Source of the DNA: Brucella cytisi
GTDB taxonomy: Bacteria > Pseudomonadota > Alphaproteobacteria > Rhizobiales > Rhizobiaceae
Assembly: GCA_012103075.1 (NCBI GenBank)
Contig: JAAVLQ010000002.1
Span: 761,001 to 825,000, forward strand
DNA length: 64,000 nucleotides
Direction of reading: 5' to 3'
In this document: in pieces, positions 48,133 through 59,279 of the stretch
Layout of the letters: the number at the start of each line of letters is the position of its first letter
How positions within the stretch are numbered: position 1 is the stretch's first letter
Notes under the pieces: generated by a model
Told to the model about the DNA's origin: nothing
What the model saw: the letters and a program-made list of their open reading frames with translations, nothing else
The model's database searches: none
Program-made: the position numbers and the translations under genes

Positions 48133-48147
48133 GAACATAAAAGGAAC
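48133..48147. promoter_or_regulatory. LexA box upstream of dinB
   Basis: GAACATAAAAGGAAC on the plus strand (GTTC-N7-GTTC on the dinB strand), 19 bp upstream of the dinB start. Confidence 0.75.
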
Positions 48148-48460
48148 ATCCTTTTATAGCATCGAAAGGCTGAAGTGCCATGGGGATATATCATCCCGGT
48201 TGGTCTTACACTTGACATTGCCGGGAATATCACCAAGTTTAGCAATATGAACAACCGTTTTGCATCCATATTTCATCGGGTTTATCCGATCACGGGATAG
48301 CTACCCTCGAGTTCTGCCTAGCGCAGGGGAACTCCGGGGACGGTACGCCGCTTGTCCAAAAGCGGATTTCAAATAAGCGCTTTCATTAAAATCAATCTGA
48401 ACGGCTTCGTGCAGAAACAGCACGGAGACTTATTACCTTCAACAGCAGTGAGCACTCGCC
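48148..48460. other. Divergent promoter region without a gene
   Basis: 313 bases between dinB and rnk. No frame looks coding. CTTGACATTGCCGGG at 48209 could be a -35 element for rnk. Confidence 0.4.
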
Positions 48461-48889
48461 ATGAGCGGAAAGAATCGCAAGAAGCCCAATATCGTTGTTA
48501 GCGAAATCGACTATGAGCGTCTGATGGGGCTGGCCACAAACGTTTCGGAACGTCTCGAGGAGATCGCCGAGGAGTTGATGGTTGAACTTGACCGCGCGAA
48601 AGTCGTTCCTGCGAAGCGTTTGCCGCAGAATGTGATTCACATGGGCTCTACTGTGGAGTTTCGCTCCAATGACGGGCAGGAGCGTCGGGTGACACTGGTA
48701 TATCCGGGCGAAGCGGATATCGCGCAGGGCAAAATTTCGATTCTCACGCCTATCGGCACTGCGCTGATTGGTCTTGCGCCCGGCCAGTCGATTTCCTGGA
48801 CGGCACGCGATGGCAAGCAGCACGAGTTGAACGTATTGTCGGTTTCGAACGAAGCCGAGGTTTCTGCGGCAAATCCCGCTGCTGAATAA
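48461..48889 (+). CDS. rnk: Nucleoside diphosphate kinase regulator, GreA/GreB family
   Basis: An intact 142-residue protein. Its C-terminal GreA/B-type domain carries VTLVYPGEADIAQGKISILT and PIGTALIGLAPGQSISWTA, the Rnk pattern. The N-terminal part (VVSEIDYERLMGLA) is the short Rnk coiled coil. Such proteins bind RNA polymerase. Confidence 0.88.
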   Translation: MSGKNRKKPNIVVSEIDYERLMGLATNVSERLEEIAEELMVELDRAKVVPAKRLPQNVIHMGSTVEFRSNDGQERRVTLVYPGEADIAQGKISILTPIGTALIGLAPGQSISWTARDGKQHELNVLSVSNEAEVSAANPAAE

Positions 48890-48899
48890 TTACCAAGAA

Positions 48900-48920
48900 G
48901 CCCGGCAATGCCGGGCTTTT
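48900..48920 (+). terminator. Terminator after rnk
   Basis: GCCCGGC, a 3-base loop, GCCGGGC and a TTTT tail. Confidence 0.85.
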
Positions 48921-48942
48921 AATTTGCGGATCGAAGTCTTTG

Positions 48943-49229
48943 CTAAAGGTGCTGGTTCAGCCCGCCGGGCAGATATGACAAGGCTTTCTCAATTGTTGCC
49001 GGATCACGGCCAGCCTCTTCGCAGTAGCGCAGCAGCGTCGGCTCATGTGTCAGAAAAATTGTAATACACCCGCCAGAAAGCCGGGTTCACGTGCTGCCTG
49101 CCGGATCGACGCAGCTTCAATGCCTGTCAGGGCGAGGAAGCGAGGCAGCAGGTCCTTGTCCTGAGCCAACCACGCCAACGCTTCAATGGCGATCGCTTCC
49201 GCATCCGCCCGGCTCATCAGCGTTTTCAT
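48943..49229 (-). CDS. DUF3572 protein
   Basis: Reads MKTLMSRADAEAIAIEALAW, LLPRFLALTGIEA, FFLTHEPTLLRYCEEAGRDP and ends LPGGLNQHL, the alphaproteobacterial DUF3572 family, usually next to divK. A T run near 49060 has five T where six restore the frame. 95 residues. Function unknown. Confidence 0.8.
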
Positions 49230-49423
49230 GTGGTTTCTCCGCTTTTTCTGTTGCTTTGCCGAATGTGTAACGGTCGCTCAGTCGAGGAACAATGGAATTA
49301 TTTGCCTTTCATCAATGAAATGAGGTTAAACTACCCGCAGTCTAAGAAGTGGGGACTCTCTGGCGGATAAGAAAATCGAGCAAATGCCGGGTTGCTGCAG
49401 GGAATAAGACCAAGGAATTTTCG

Positions 49424-49796
49424 ATGCCGAAAAGCGTGATGATCGTCGAAGACAACGAACTCAATATGAAGTTGTTTCGCGATCTTATCGAAGCCAGCGG
49501 ATATGAGACCATCCGGACGAGAAACGGGCTTGAGGCGCTTGATCTTGCGCGTGAACATCGACCTGATCTGATTCTCATGGACATACAGCTTCCCGAGGTG
49601 TCGGGACTGGAAGTCACAAAATGGCTGAAAAGACGATGACGAGTTGCGACACATTCCGGTTATTGCCGTGACGGCTTTTGCAATGAAGGGCGATGAGGAG
49701 CGTATTCGGCAGGGCGGCTGTGAAGCCTATATATCCAAGCCGATATCGGTGCCGCGCTTCATAGAAACAATCAAATCCTATTTGGGCGACGCTTAG
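49424..49796 (+). CDS. divK: Single-domain response regulator DivK
   Basis: Receiver domain only. The acidic pair is in [14 protein letters not shown], the phosphoacceptor Asp in [13 protein letters not shown], the Thr in [15 protein letters not shown] and the Lys in [11 protein letters not shown]. One extra A near 49627 splits it ([13 protein letters not shown] expected). About 123 residues. DivK controls polarity and cell-cycle kinases (PleC, DivJ) in this order. pleD follows after 23 bases. Confidence 0.92.
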
Positions 49797-49819
49797 CGAA
49801 AATCAGGGCGAGGGGCATC

Positions 49820-51206
49820 ATGACTGCACGAATTCTCGTCGTTGACGATGTGGATTCCAATGTAAAGCTCCTCGAGGCCGGGCTCCTCTCCGAATATTAT
49901 GAGGTTATTACGGCTTATAGCGGTCCTGAAGCCATTGAGCTTTGTCTGGGCGGCCAGATTGACGTCGTTCTTCTAGATATATTGATGCCGGAGATGGACG
50001 GTTTTGAAGTGTGTCATCGATTGAAAGATGATCCACGTACGTCCAATATTCCTGTTGTCATGGTGACGTCGCTCGATGGTGTCGATGACAAGATTCGCGG
50101 CCTTGAAGCTGGCGCCGACGACTTTCTGTCAAAGCCCGTCAGCGATCTTCAGTTATTGTCGCGTGTGAAGAGCCCGGCGCGGCTGAAACTGGTCTCTGAT
50201 GAGCTTTTCCACCGAACGGGCACGGTTGCGGACGCGGAAGTGGAAACGCTGCTGGCAAGCAAGATGGGCGGGAATTATGCCGACAAGGATGAGGTCGCCC
50301 GCATTCTCATAGTTGATGAGGACGAACTGGCGGCTGCACGCCTTCGTCTCATTCTTGGAGAGACCTATCGTATCGATGTGGCCAGCGATGCCAGCACGGC
50401 TTTGATCCGGGCGATAGATACGGATTACGACAGTATCGTCGTTTCAGCCAACTTCACTTATTACGATCCGCTGCGCCTTTGTTCGCAGTTGCGAACCATT
50501 GAACGCACAAGGCTGGTGCCGATCATTCTCGTTGTTCGGGAAGATGAGGGCGCGCTCGTGGTGCGTGCGCTGGAGCTTGGCGTAAATGACTATCTGATGC
50601 GTCCGCTTGAGAAGCTGGAGCTGTTTGCGCGCTTGCGAACCCAGATCAAACGGAAGTGCTATAACGATTTACTGCGGCAGAGCCTGAACCGTACGATCAC
50701 CATGGCGGTGACGGATAGTCTCACAGGGCTGCACAACCGCCGCTATCTCGATACACATATGCCTGTCCTGCTGACCCGCGCCATGGGGCGCGAGCGGCCA
50801 TTGTCAGTCATCATGCTCGACTTCGATCACTTCAAACGGATCAACGACCAATACGGACATGATGCTGGTGACGATGTTCTTCGAGAATTTGCGACGCGTC
50901 TGCGCAAGAATATCCGTGGGATGGATCTGATGTGTCGCTATGGCGGAGAGGAGTTTGTCGTCGTTCTGCCGGATAGCGACGTGGAGGCTGCGAAGGCTGT
51001 TGCCGAGCGAATCCGGGTTGCTGTGTCAGACACGCCCTTTGCCGTCGCCAACGGCAAGCACAAGGTCAACTTGACCATAAGCATGGGCGTTGCAGGGCTG
51101 AGGCTGATGGGGGATAGCGCTGACGCTCTTTTCTCGAGGGCAGATGCTGCGCTCTATCAGGCAAAAGAAAGGTGGTCGCAATCGCATTGTCTCTTCGGCT
51201 GCCTGA
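49820..51206 (+). CDS. pleD: Diguanylate cyclase response regulator PleD
   Basis: Two receiver domains (phosphoacceptor VVLLDILMPEMDG in the first; the second starts RILIVDEDELAA) and a GGDEF domain with the active-site variant RYGGEEFVVVLPD. MLDFDHFKRINDQYGHDAGD is the nucleotide-binding block. An extra A near 51170 alters the end; the repaired C-terminus is KEGGRNRIVSSAA. About 461 residues. Makes c-di-GMP; forms the divK-pleD operon. Confidence 0.92.
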
Positions 51207-51228
51207 AGGGCCCACGAAGCTGGAAGCA

Positions 51229-51257
51229 AAAAGCCGTCTCCTAAGAGACGGCTTTTT
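51229..51257. terminator. Bidirectional terminator between pleD and rpmG
   Basis: AAAAGCCGTCTC and GAGACGGCTTTT pair over CTAA, giving A/T tails on both strands. Confidence 0.9.
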
Positions 51258-51293
51258 ATCTCAATCATCTTGTCGATGACGACCGAAAACGAA

Positions 51294-51461
51294 TTACTTG
51301 ATCTTCGTTTCCTTGAACTCGACGTGCTTGCGCGCAATCGGGTCGTACTTGGTCTTTGTCATCTTTTCCGTCATCGTGCGGCTGTTCTTCTTCGTTACGT
51401 AGAAGAAGCCGGTGTCAGCGGTCGACAAAAGCTTGATCTTGATCGTCGTAGCCTTGGCCAT
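51294..51461 (-). CDS. rpmG: 50S ribosomal protein L33
   Basis: 55 residues: [34 protein letters not shown], ending [15 protein letters not shown]. No Cys pair is present, so this is the zinc-free form usual in the group. Confidence 0.95.
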
Positions 51462-51621
51462 ATCGAATTACCTGCTCTGTATCTTTGCCGGAGCATGATC
51501 TTGCCGAAAATCGGTTCCCAATTCTCGGGATCATGCTCAATGGATGGAAACCTCCAGCGATTCCGGTAATCTCATCCGGCAGCGGAAATTTGGCGCGACA
51601 CTACGTATTGGCGGCGAAAAG

Positions 51622-52832
51622 TCAAGCCCGCTTCTTCCTCAAAAGCAGCCTTCCTGCTGCAAAGAGTGCATATGCGGCAAAAACACACCGAGAGTCATGG
51701 GGAATCCTTTTGGTCCCAGCATGTCCATACCGACACCAACGGCTTGCGGTCCTGCAAGCATGCCGATGGCATAACAGAACACGAAAGCGGCATTGGCGGA
51801 TGCCAGCTCACGTCCCGTCAACTCGGAGCCGAGATGCGCGAGGCCGATCGTATAGAGGCCAGCCACTACACCGCCCCATAGGAACAGAATGGCTGCCATG
51901 AGATACCAGTGCTGCATGAGATAGGGCAGGGCGATCATACCGATCAGGCCCGTCGTGGCGCAGAAGAGCAGAAGTTTGCGGCGATCCGAAATGCGATCGC
52001 TGACAAGGCCTAATGGAATCTGCATCAACACATTGCCGAGGCCGATCATCGTAAGCAGAAGTGCTGCGTCTGCTTCCGGATAACCGATACGCGCTCCGAA
52101 GACTGGAAAGAGGGCAAAGCCGCCGGTTTCCACAGCACCGAAAACAAAGACAGCCATGGTTGCAGTCGGAACGGCAAAGATGAAGGGCAGGAACGGGACG
52201 TGTTCGCCTTCTTCGAAATCGGGACTGTCGCGCCATGCGAATGCAACCGGTATGAGGGCGATCAGGATGATGACGAAGCCGACATAGAAAGGCAGTCCGC
52301 CCGTGCTCCCGATCTTCGAGAACAGCCACGGTCCGAGCGCAAAGCCCAGCGAAAGTGATGTTGAATAGATTCCAAGCACGAGCCCGCGCTTTTCAGGTGG
52401 TGCGGAGGCGTTGATCCAGTACTCTGACAAAACGAAAAGCACGGTCAGCGCGAAATGCAGGACGATGCGCAGCGCAAACCACGCCCAGAGTGGTTGAAAG
52501 AAGTGGAAGCCGAGAAAGGCTCCGCTTCCGATGATGAGCATAAGGAAGATCGCCTTGACCACACCCAGTCGTGCAGCGATGGGGGCGGCAAGGGGAGCCG
52601 CAACGATGGATGCCAGTCCTGCCACGGCAGTGTTAGCACCGATCAGGCTCGCTGAATGACCGCGGCTTTCCAGAAGAACGCTCAACAGCGGAATGCCCAG
52701 CCCGATTGCTGCACCAACTGCACTGATGGTGGCAATGGCTGCTGCAAGCGAACGCCAGTGCATCTGGCCCTCTGCCGGCCCGCCGCCGTGTTCTTGCGGG
52801 ACAAGATCGGCGGGTTGGATTTCTTTATTCAT
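51622..52832 (-). CDS. MFS transporter
   Basis: A protein of about 403 residues with roughly twelve membrane segments. It has the intracellular loop LGLVSDRISDRRKLLL and a helix-2/3 equivalent region APIAARLGVVKAI. The start MNKEIQPADLVP is chosen; the residues before it overlap the NUDIX gene. A missing T near 51668 should give GVFFAAYALFAAGRL at the end. Related to YcaD-type exporters; the substrate is unknown. Confidence 0.8.
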
Positions 52833-52837
52833 TGGGT

Positions 52838-53536
52838 TCAGATCACTTCGCGAATGAAGCGGCCATGCCGCTTCCAATATTGTACCACCGGCAAGGTGGC
52901 TGGCAGTTCAAATTCGGTATCCGTCAGAAGCACGCGCGCTTCTTTCAAGATCGCCTGAGTAATATGAGCGACGTCGAGTGTATCGATTTGGTCAATGGAA
53001 ACCCAGTCGAGGTCTTCCAGTTCCCCACTGGGAACGAGTGGCTGCTGATCGAGTTCCGGTATTTGATCGCGAAATGCGATAAAAAAACGGGTGTCGAAAC
53101 GGCGAACATAGTCCGGGGGCGTTACCGCGCGAGCAAAATAGCGCAGGCTGTCCAAAGCCGGCATCATGCCTTTATCGAGGAAGGCTGACCAGTCGTGATG
53201 TGTGGGCAAAGCAACCGGTGCTGAGATCGCTTGCCCGATGCGAAGGCCAGTCTCTTCAAAGGTTTCGCGAATGGCACATAGGCCGAGTGCACGGGCGCGA
53301 CGCAGCGATGCACGAGCCCCCATGCCTGCGAGCAGCTTGGCAACATCATTGCTATTCAGTTCAGCCGCGGCAGCGATAGCGCCGTCTACAGGATCGGCAC
53401 GACCACCCGGAAAAACAAACTTTCCGGGCATAAAGGCGAGGCTGGCGTGGCGTCTGCCCATGAGAATTCGCGGCTTGCTGCCCGACCGGTCGACAAGCAA
53501 AAGGGATGCGGCGTCACGCGGTCGCAAAGCTTTCAC
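52838..53536 (-). CDS. NUDIX hydrolase
   Basis: An intact 232-residue protein. The Nudix box is split by an insertion: FVFPGGRAD and, about 45 residues later, CAIRETFEETGLRIG with the R-E-x-x-E-E core. Enzymes of this subfamily hydrolyse CoA or nucleotide diphosphate compounds. It precedes the MFS gene by five bases. Confidence 0.82.
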   Translation of the reverse strand: MKALRPRDAASLLLVDRSGSKPRILMGRRHASLAFMPGKFVFPGGRADPVDGAIAAAAELNSNDVAKLLAGMGARASLRRARALGLCAIRETFEETGLRIGQAISAPVALPTHHDWSAFLDKGMMPALDSLRYFARAVTPPDYVRRFDTRFFIAFRDQIPELDQQPLVPSGELEDLDWVSIDQIDTLDVAHITQAILKEARVLLTDTEFELPATLPVVQYWKRHGRFIREVI

Positions 53537-53582
53537 GGCTTTAGTTGAGGATGGGGGTGAACCATGGCAGTCATGGTGACCT

Positions 53583-54045
53583 TCAGGTCACGTCGCCATA
53601 TTCACCTTCGCCCTTACCTCCGAAACCATGCATGTAGAGGGCCCATTGCAGGCCGATGGTCGCGCCCTTCATAGGTTGAAGCAGCAGCAGCGACATGATC
53701 ACAGTCAGCGGTCCCCAGATCGCCATATGAGCCCAGAGTGGCAGATTGGTGGTTGCTTCCACACCCATGAAAGCGCCTACAACCACGTGTCCCACGATCA
53801 GGATGGTGAGGTATGCAGGAAGGTCGTCGGCACGTTGTTCCGTGTAGTCTTCGCCACACACGGAACACTGCGCCACTGGCTTCACAAACGACCGGAAAAG
53901 CTTTCCTTCACCACAATGCGGGCAACGTCCGCGAAAGCCGCGCCACATAGCTTCACCCAAAGGGCGTTTTGGGTGAACGGCCTTTTCGGCTTTCGCCACC
54001 GAAAACCTGAACATTTTGCGCGGAATTGGCCTCTAGCGTGCTCAT
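53583..54045 (-). CDS. DUF983 membrane protein
   Basis: The N-terminus MSTLEANSAQNVQVFGGESR joins, after removal of one extra G near 53959, to EAMWRGFRGRCPHCGEGKLF with a zinc-type C-x2-C pair and a second pair CSVCGEDY. Two membrane spans follow (LTILIVGHVVVGAFMG; IWGPLTVIMSLLLLQ). About 153 residues. The start overlaps the rnr stop. Function unknown. Confidence 0.82.
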
Positions 54046-56408
54046 CAGCGACCTCTTCTCTTCTGACGCGGAATACCCGCGGGTTTACCCCTTCGCCCAC
54101 GCATCGTCCGGCTTGCCTTATGATGCGAGCGGGTCGCCATCGGCAGGGGATGCGGTTCCGAAACCATCTCAAAGCGAAGCGCGCCCGCAACGGGGAGCGC
54201 CTCTACAAGCCGAACCGTCACTGTATCACCAAGCCGGAAGCCTTTACCGCTCCGTTCACCGGCAATCGCATGGTTCGCTTCGTCATATAAATAGTATTCA
54301 TGACCTAAAGTTGAAATGGGTACCAGCCCATCCGCGCCATATGTCGCAAGGTTCACGAAAAGGCCTGCCCGTGTAACGCCTGTAACGCGCCCTTCATATT
54401 CGTCGCCGAGATGTGCGGCGAGAAAATGCGCGATGAGGCGGTCTACGGTTTCACGCTCAGCCAGCATGGCGCGACGCTCGGTCGAGGAAATCAGCGCGGA
54501 GATTTCTTCGAGCTGTGTTTCTTCTTCTGTCGTTAGTCCGTCACTTCCCAGTTTCAGGGCCTTGATCAAAGCGCGGTGAACGATGAGGTCGGCATAGCGG
54601 CGGATCGGCGAGGTGAAATGCGCATAACGGCGCAGATGCAGGCCGAAATGCCCGATATTATCAGGGTTATATTCCGCTTGGCTTTGCGTGCGCAGTACGA
54701 CTTGATTGACCAGTTCTTGATGATCCGAGCCTTCAACGGCCTCAAGAATCCGGTTGAACTGCGCGGGTTGCAGCTCCGCGCCTTTGGCAAGACTCAGATC
54801 AAGTGTACGCAGGAATTCACGTAGGGTTTCCTGTTTGGCAAGAGCCGGAGCATCGTGAATGCGGAAAATCAACGGCTGACGGTGTGCTTCCAATGTTTCT
54901 GCAGCAGCGACATTCGCCTGAATCATGAACTCTTCGATAAGCTTGTGTGCATCGAGCCGTTCAGGAACGATAACCTTGTCTACCTTGCCATCGGGCGTGA
55001 GCAGGATTTTCTTTTCTGGTAAATCGAGTTCCAGCGGTTCGCGGGCATCGCGCCCACGCTTCAGCACAGCATAGGCGTCCCACAGCGGTTTTAGTATGCC
55101 ATCGAGAATGGGCGCGGTCTTATCATCCGGCGCGCCGTCAATGGCAGCCCGGGCTTGCGAATAGGCAAGCTTAGCCGCTGATTTCATCATGATGCGATGG
55201 AATTTGTGCGACTTCTTGCGCCCGTCAGAAGCAAAAATCATACGGACGGCAAGAGCGGGGCGATCTTCAAGCTCACGAAGCGAACAGAGGTTGTTTGAAA
55301 TCCGTTCGGGAAGCATCGGTACGACCCTGTCCGGGAAATAGACCGAGTTACCGCGCTTCTGTGCTTCACGATCAAGCGTGGAATCTGGACGGATATAGGC
55401 GGCGACGTCAGCAATCGCTACGATGACAATCTGGCCACCCGGATTTTCCGGGTCTTTATCCGGCTCGGCGTAAACGGCGTCGTCATGATCCTTGGCGTCA
55501 GCCGGATCAATGGTGAGAAGCGGAATGTCGCGCCAGTCTTCCCGGCCGTCCATCGTCGCAGGCTGGGCGGCTTCTGCTTCGCTCAGCACTTCAGCCGGGA
55601 AAACATGCGGAATTTCATGCTCATGGATGGCAATCATCGACAGGGCTTTTTCGCTGTCGATAGACCCAACCACCTGTCGAACTTTGCCGCGCGGCAATCC
55701 CTGACGACGCGAGGAAATCAGGTCCACTTCAACAAGATCGCCAGCTTCAGCGTTTTCTAGCTGTGCCGGATCGAGCTGCACCTCAGGCTGTTTTCGGTTT
55801 ACAGGGTCCAGCCGCCATTCACCGTTGCCGAGTTTGCGAACAATACCCAGCACAGCGTTCGTGCGGTGCTCGAGACGCTTCATGACGCGGGCTGTATAAT
55901 CCGGTCCGTCGCGATCTTCACTGCGGAATATTTTCGCCAGAACGCGGTCGCCGACGCCGACTGCCGGGCCGCCTTCGGAGGCTTTGTTAAGCCGGGTGCG
56001 GCGGATCAGGACAATAGGTGGTTTGCCGTAACCCGCCTCGTCCCATTCCGACGGACGTGCGAGCAAACCGCCATCTTCGTCGCGCCCGGTAATATCCAGC
56101 ACGGTGACAGCAGGCAGTGCGCCGGGGCGAGACAGTTTGCGGGCGCGTTTTTCAACCAGACCCTCGTCGGAAAGTTCGCGTAGAAGATCTTTCAGATAAA
56201 CCCGCGCATCGCCCTTGATGTTGAATGCTTTTGCCAGTTCACGCTTGCCTGCCCGGTCAGGATTCTCTTCAATATATTTGAGAACCTCTTCGCGGGTTGG
56301 CAGAAACGCATTGGGATCGCTCTTCCCATCGGCAGATTTTGCTTTGCCTGCACGCCGTTCGGTCCGTGCGGATCGACCGGTATCGGATTTGGAAAAACGG
56401 CGTGCCAA
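54045..56408 (-). CDS. rnr: Ribonuclease R
   Basis: An intact 787-residue 3'-to-5' exoribonuclease. The RNB catalytic region has LLTIDPADAKDHDDAVYAE with the metal-binding Asp residues and PFRSDST-like IRPDSTLDREAQKRGNSVYF. A C-terminal S1 domain (DEYEGRVTGVTRAGLFVNLA) and a basic tail follow. The start lies three bases after the topA stop. Confidence 0.95.
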   Translation of the reverse strand: MARRFSKSDTGRSARTERRAGKAKSADGKSDPNAFLPTREEVLKYIEENPDRAGKRELAKAFNIKGDARVYLKDLLRELSDEGLVEKRARKLSRPGALPAVTVLDITGRDEDGGLLARPSEWDEAGYGKPPIVLIRRTRLNKASEGGPAVGVGDRVLAKIFRSEDRDGPDYTARVMKRLEHRTNAVLGIVRKLGNGEWRLDPVNRKQPEVQLDPAQLENAEAGDLVEVDLISSRRQGLPRGKVRQVVGSIDSEKALSMIAIHEHEIPHVFPAEVLSEAEAAQPATMDGREDWRDIPLLTIDPADAKDHDDAVYAEPDKDPENPGGQIVIVAIADVAAYIRPDSTLDREAQKRGNSVYFPDRVVPMLPERISNNLCSLRELEDRPALAVRMIFASDGRKKSHKFHRIMMKSAAKLAYSQARAAIDGAPDDKTAPILDGILKPLWDAYAVLKRGRDAREPLELDLPEKKILLTPDGKVDKVIVPERLDAHKLIEEFMIQANVAAAETLEAHRQPLIFRIHDAPALAKQETLREFLRTLDLSLAKGAELQPAQFNRILEAVEGSDHQELVNQVVLRTQSQAEYNPDNIGHFGLHLRRYAHFTSPIRRYADLIVHRALIKALKLGSDGLTTEEETQLEEISALISSTERRAMLAERETVDRLIAHFLAAHLGDEYEGRVTGVTRAGLFVNLATYGADGLVPISTLGHEYYLYDEANHAIAGERSGKGFRLGDTVTVRLVEALPVAGALRFEMVSEPHPLPMATRSHHKASRTMRGRRGKPAGIPRQKRRGR

Positions 56409-56411
56409 TTG

Positions 56412-59070
56412 CTACTCCTCTACCGTCTCGGCCTTGGATCTGGCTTTCGGCTTGGCTGTCGACTTGGCTTTTGCTGGTGCCTTCTTGGCCGCGGGCTTTT
56501 GCAGCAGCTTTCTTTTCAGTGCTGGCTGAAGCCTTGCGGGCAGGGGCTTTCTTACTTTTGGAAGACCCGGCCTTTTCCGTAATCAGAGCCAACGCTTCTT
56601 CCAGCGTGACACTTGCCGGGTCCTTGCCCTTCGGCAAAGTGGCGTTGACTTTGCCCCAGTTGACATAAGGCCCATAGCGACCGTCGCGAACGGTAATCGA
56701 GCCACCGTCTGGATGGTCGCCAAGCGTCGCCAATGCAGCCGGCGTGGAGCGGCCACGACCGCCACCCTTCGACTGTTTGTCGGCCAGAACCGACACGGCG
56801 CGATTGAGGCCGACGGAGAAGACCTCTTCGGCATTCTCCAGATTGGCGAACGTGCCGTCATGGTTAACATAAGGCCCGTAGCGACCGATGCCAGCGGAGA
56901 TCATCTTGCCGGTTTCTGGATGCTGCCCGATGTCGCGCGGCAGGGACAGAAGCGCAACGGCTTTTTCATGGTCGAGCGTGTCGACGGCCCCCAGCCTTTC
57001 GGAAGGCTGGCGCGCTTTGCTTCCTTGCCCTCGCCACGTTGGACATAGGGGCCGAAACGACCGGTCCGTGCAGTGATTTCCTCACCGGTGAATGGGTCCT
57101 TGCCGAGCGATTTCGGTTCGTCCGCAGCAGCAGATTCGCCGTTGGCGTCTCCGCCGAGCTGGCGGGTATACTTGCATTCGGGATAGTTGGGCAGCCGACG
57201 AATGCACCGTATTTTCCAAGCTTCAACGACAGCATTCCTGTGCCGCAGGTCGGGCACGAGCGCGGATCGCTACCGTCTTCTCGTGCCGGGAACACCAGTG
57301 GTGCCAGCTCTTCGTTCAGTGCGTCAAGCACATTGGTGACGCGCAATTCCTTGATGTCATCGACATTACCCGAGAAGTCGCGCCAGAAATCGCGCAAAAC
57401 GTCTTTCCGGAAAGCTTGCCGTCCGAAATAAGATCGAGCTTTTCCTCAAGGTCTGCTGTGAAATCATATTCCACATAGCGCTCGAAGAAACTTTCGAGGA
57501 AGGCGGTGACGAGACGACCCTTGGGTTCCGGAATGAGCTTGCGCTTGTCGATGGTGATGTATTCGCGATCGCGCAGCGTGGCCAGAGTCGCGGCATAGGT
57601 CGAAGGACGACCGATACCGAGTTCTTCCATCTTCTTGATGAGCGAAGCTTCCGAATAGCGCGGCGGCGGTTCGGTCGAATGCTGGGTCGCATCGATCTTC
57701 TCGCGCGCCAGAGCTTCACCGGAACGAATTTCCGGCAGCTTTGCACTATCCTCGTCGTCGTCCTCTTCTTCGCGATGATCCATATAGGCTGCGAGGAAGC
57801 CATCGAACTTCGTGACAGACCCATTGGCGCGCAGCATGGCCGAGCGCGAGCTGTTGACCGCCTCAATGTCGACGGTTGTACGCTCAATGTCGGCAGCCTG
57901 CATCTGGCTGGCGATGGCGCGCTTCCAGATGAGCTCATAGAGCCGCGCCTGATCGTCATCGAGATAGCGACGCACATCCTTCGGGTGACGCGAGAAATCT
58001 GTTGGCCGGATGGCTTCGTGCGCTTCCTGTGCGTTCTTTGCCTTGCTGGAATAATAGCGCGGCTTTTCCGGCACATATTTTGCGCCGAAGCTTTTGCCGA
58101 TGGCGTCGCGGGCCGCATTGATGGCTTCTGGAGCTATCTGCACGCCATCGGTACGCATATAGGTGATCAGGCCGGCAGTCTCGCCGCCAATATCGACACC
58201 TTCGTAAAGTCGCTGCGCCACTTGCATGGTGCGCGAGGCAGAAAAATCCGAGCTGGCCGGATGCGGCCTGCTGCAAGGTTGACGTGGTGAATGGCGGCCC
58301 CGGATTGCGCTTGGTTGGCTTTGCCTCGACCGAAAGAGCTTTGAAGCTTGCGCCTTCCAGCATGGTACGAATGGCCGTTGCCTGTTCACCATTCTTGATG
58401 TCGAGTTTGCCGAGCTTCTTGCCGTCAACGGCAGTGAGACGGGCGGTGAAACTGTCATTGCGCGGCGTTTTCAACAACGCCGCGATATTCCAGTATTCCT
58501 CACGGATGAAGCGTTCGATCTCGGATTCACGATCTGCAACGAGACGCAGCGCGACAGACTGAACGCGGCCAGCCGAGCGCGCGCCCGGCAGTTTGCGCCA
58601 CAGAACGGGCGAAAGCGTGAAGCCAACAAGATAATCCAGTGCACGGCGTGCAAGATATGCATCGACCAGAGGTTCATCGATGTCGCGCGGATTGGCGATG
58701 GCATCCAGAACAGCCTTCTTGGTGATGGCATTGAAAGCCACACGTTTGACTGTCTTGCCCTTGAGCGCCTTTTTTCTGGTTGAGCACTTCAAGCACATGC
58801 CGCCGAAATGGCTTCACCTTCGCGATCCGGATCGGTTGCGAGAATGATGCCATCGCTGTCTTTCAGCGCTTTGACAATATCGGCAAGGCGTTTGGCGGAA
58901 TTGCTATCCACCTCCCACGACATTGCAAAGTCTTCGTCGGGACGAACCGAGCCATCCTTGGCTGGCAAGTCCCGCACATGACCGAACGAGGCCAGAACCT
59001 TATAGTTCGAGCCCAGATATTTATTGATGGTTTTAGCCTTGGCAGGCGATTCGACAACGACGACGTTCAT
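56412..59070 (-). CDS. topA: DNA topoisomerase I
   Basis: Type IA topoisomerase. The TOPRIM domain starts MNVVVVESPAKAKTINKYLG and has TDPDREGEAI. The catalytic Tyr lies in GLITYMRTDGV. C-terminal zinc-type cysteines (SCPTCGTGMLSLKLGKYGAF) and a Lys/Ala-rich tail ending AETVEE follow. At least six indels (near 58790, 58265, 57400, 57210, 56990 and 56480) break this gene, the most in the window. About 885 residues. Confidence 0.92.
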
Positions 59071-59279
59071 TTAAAGCAGCCCAGATTCGCGCCCCATGGA
59101 GATAAAATACCTCCTCTCCGCGTGAAATTCGTTGCCTTCACATGAACAGCGGGCAGCGTTTGGTCAAGAGCAGGACAACAAAAATCACGAAATACAACTT
59201 AAGATTGCTGTTAAGTTGAATAAAACCAATAGTAGCATAAGGTGTGAAGAAATCGAGTTTATCTCTCGAGGAGATAGGT

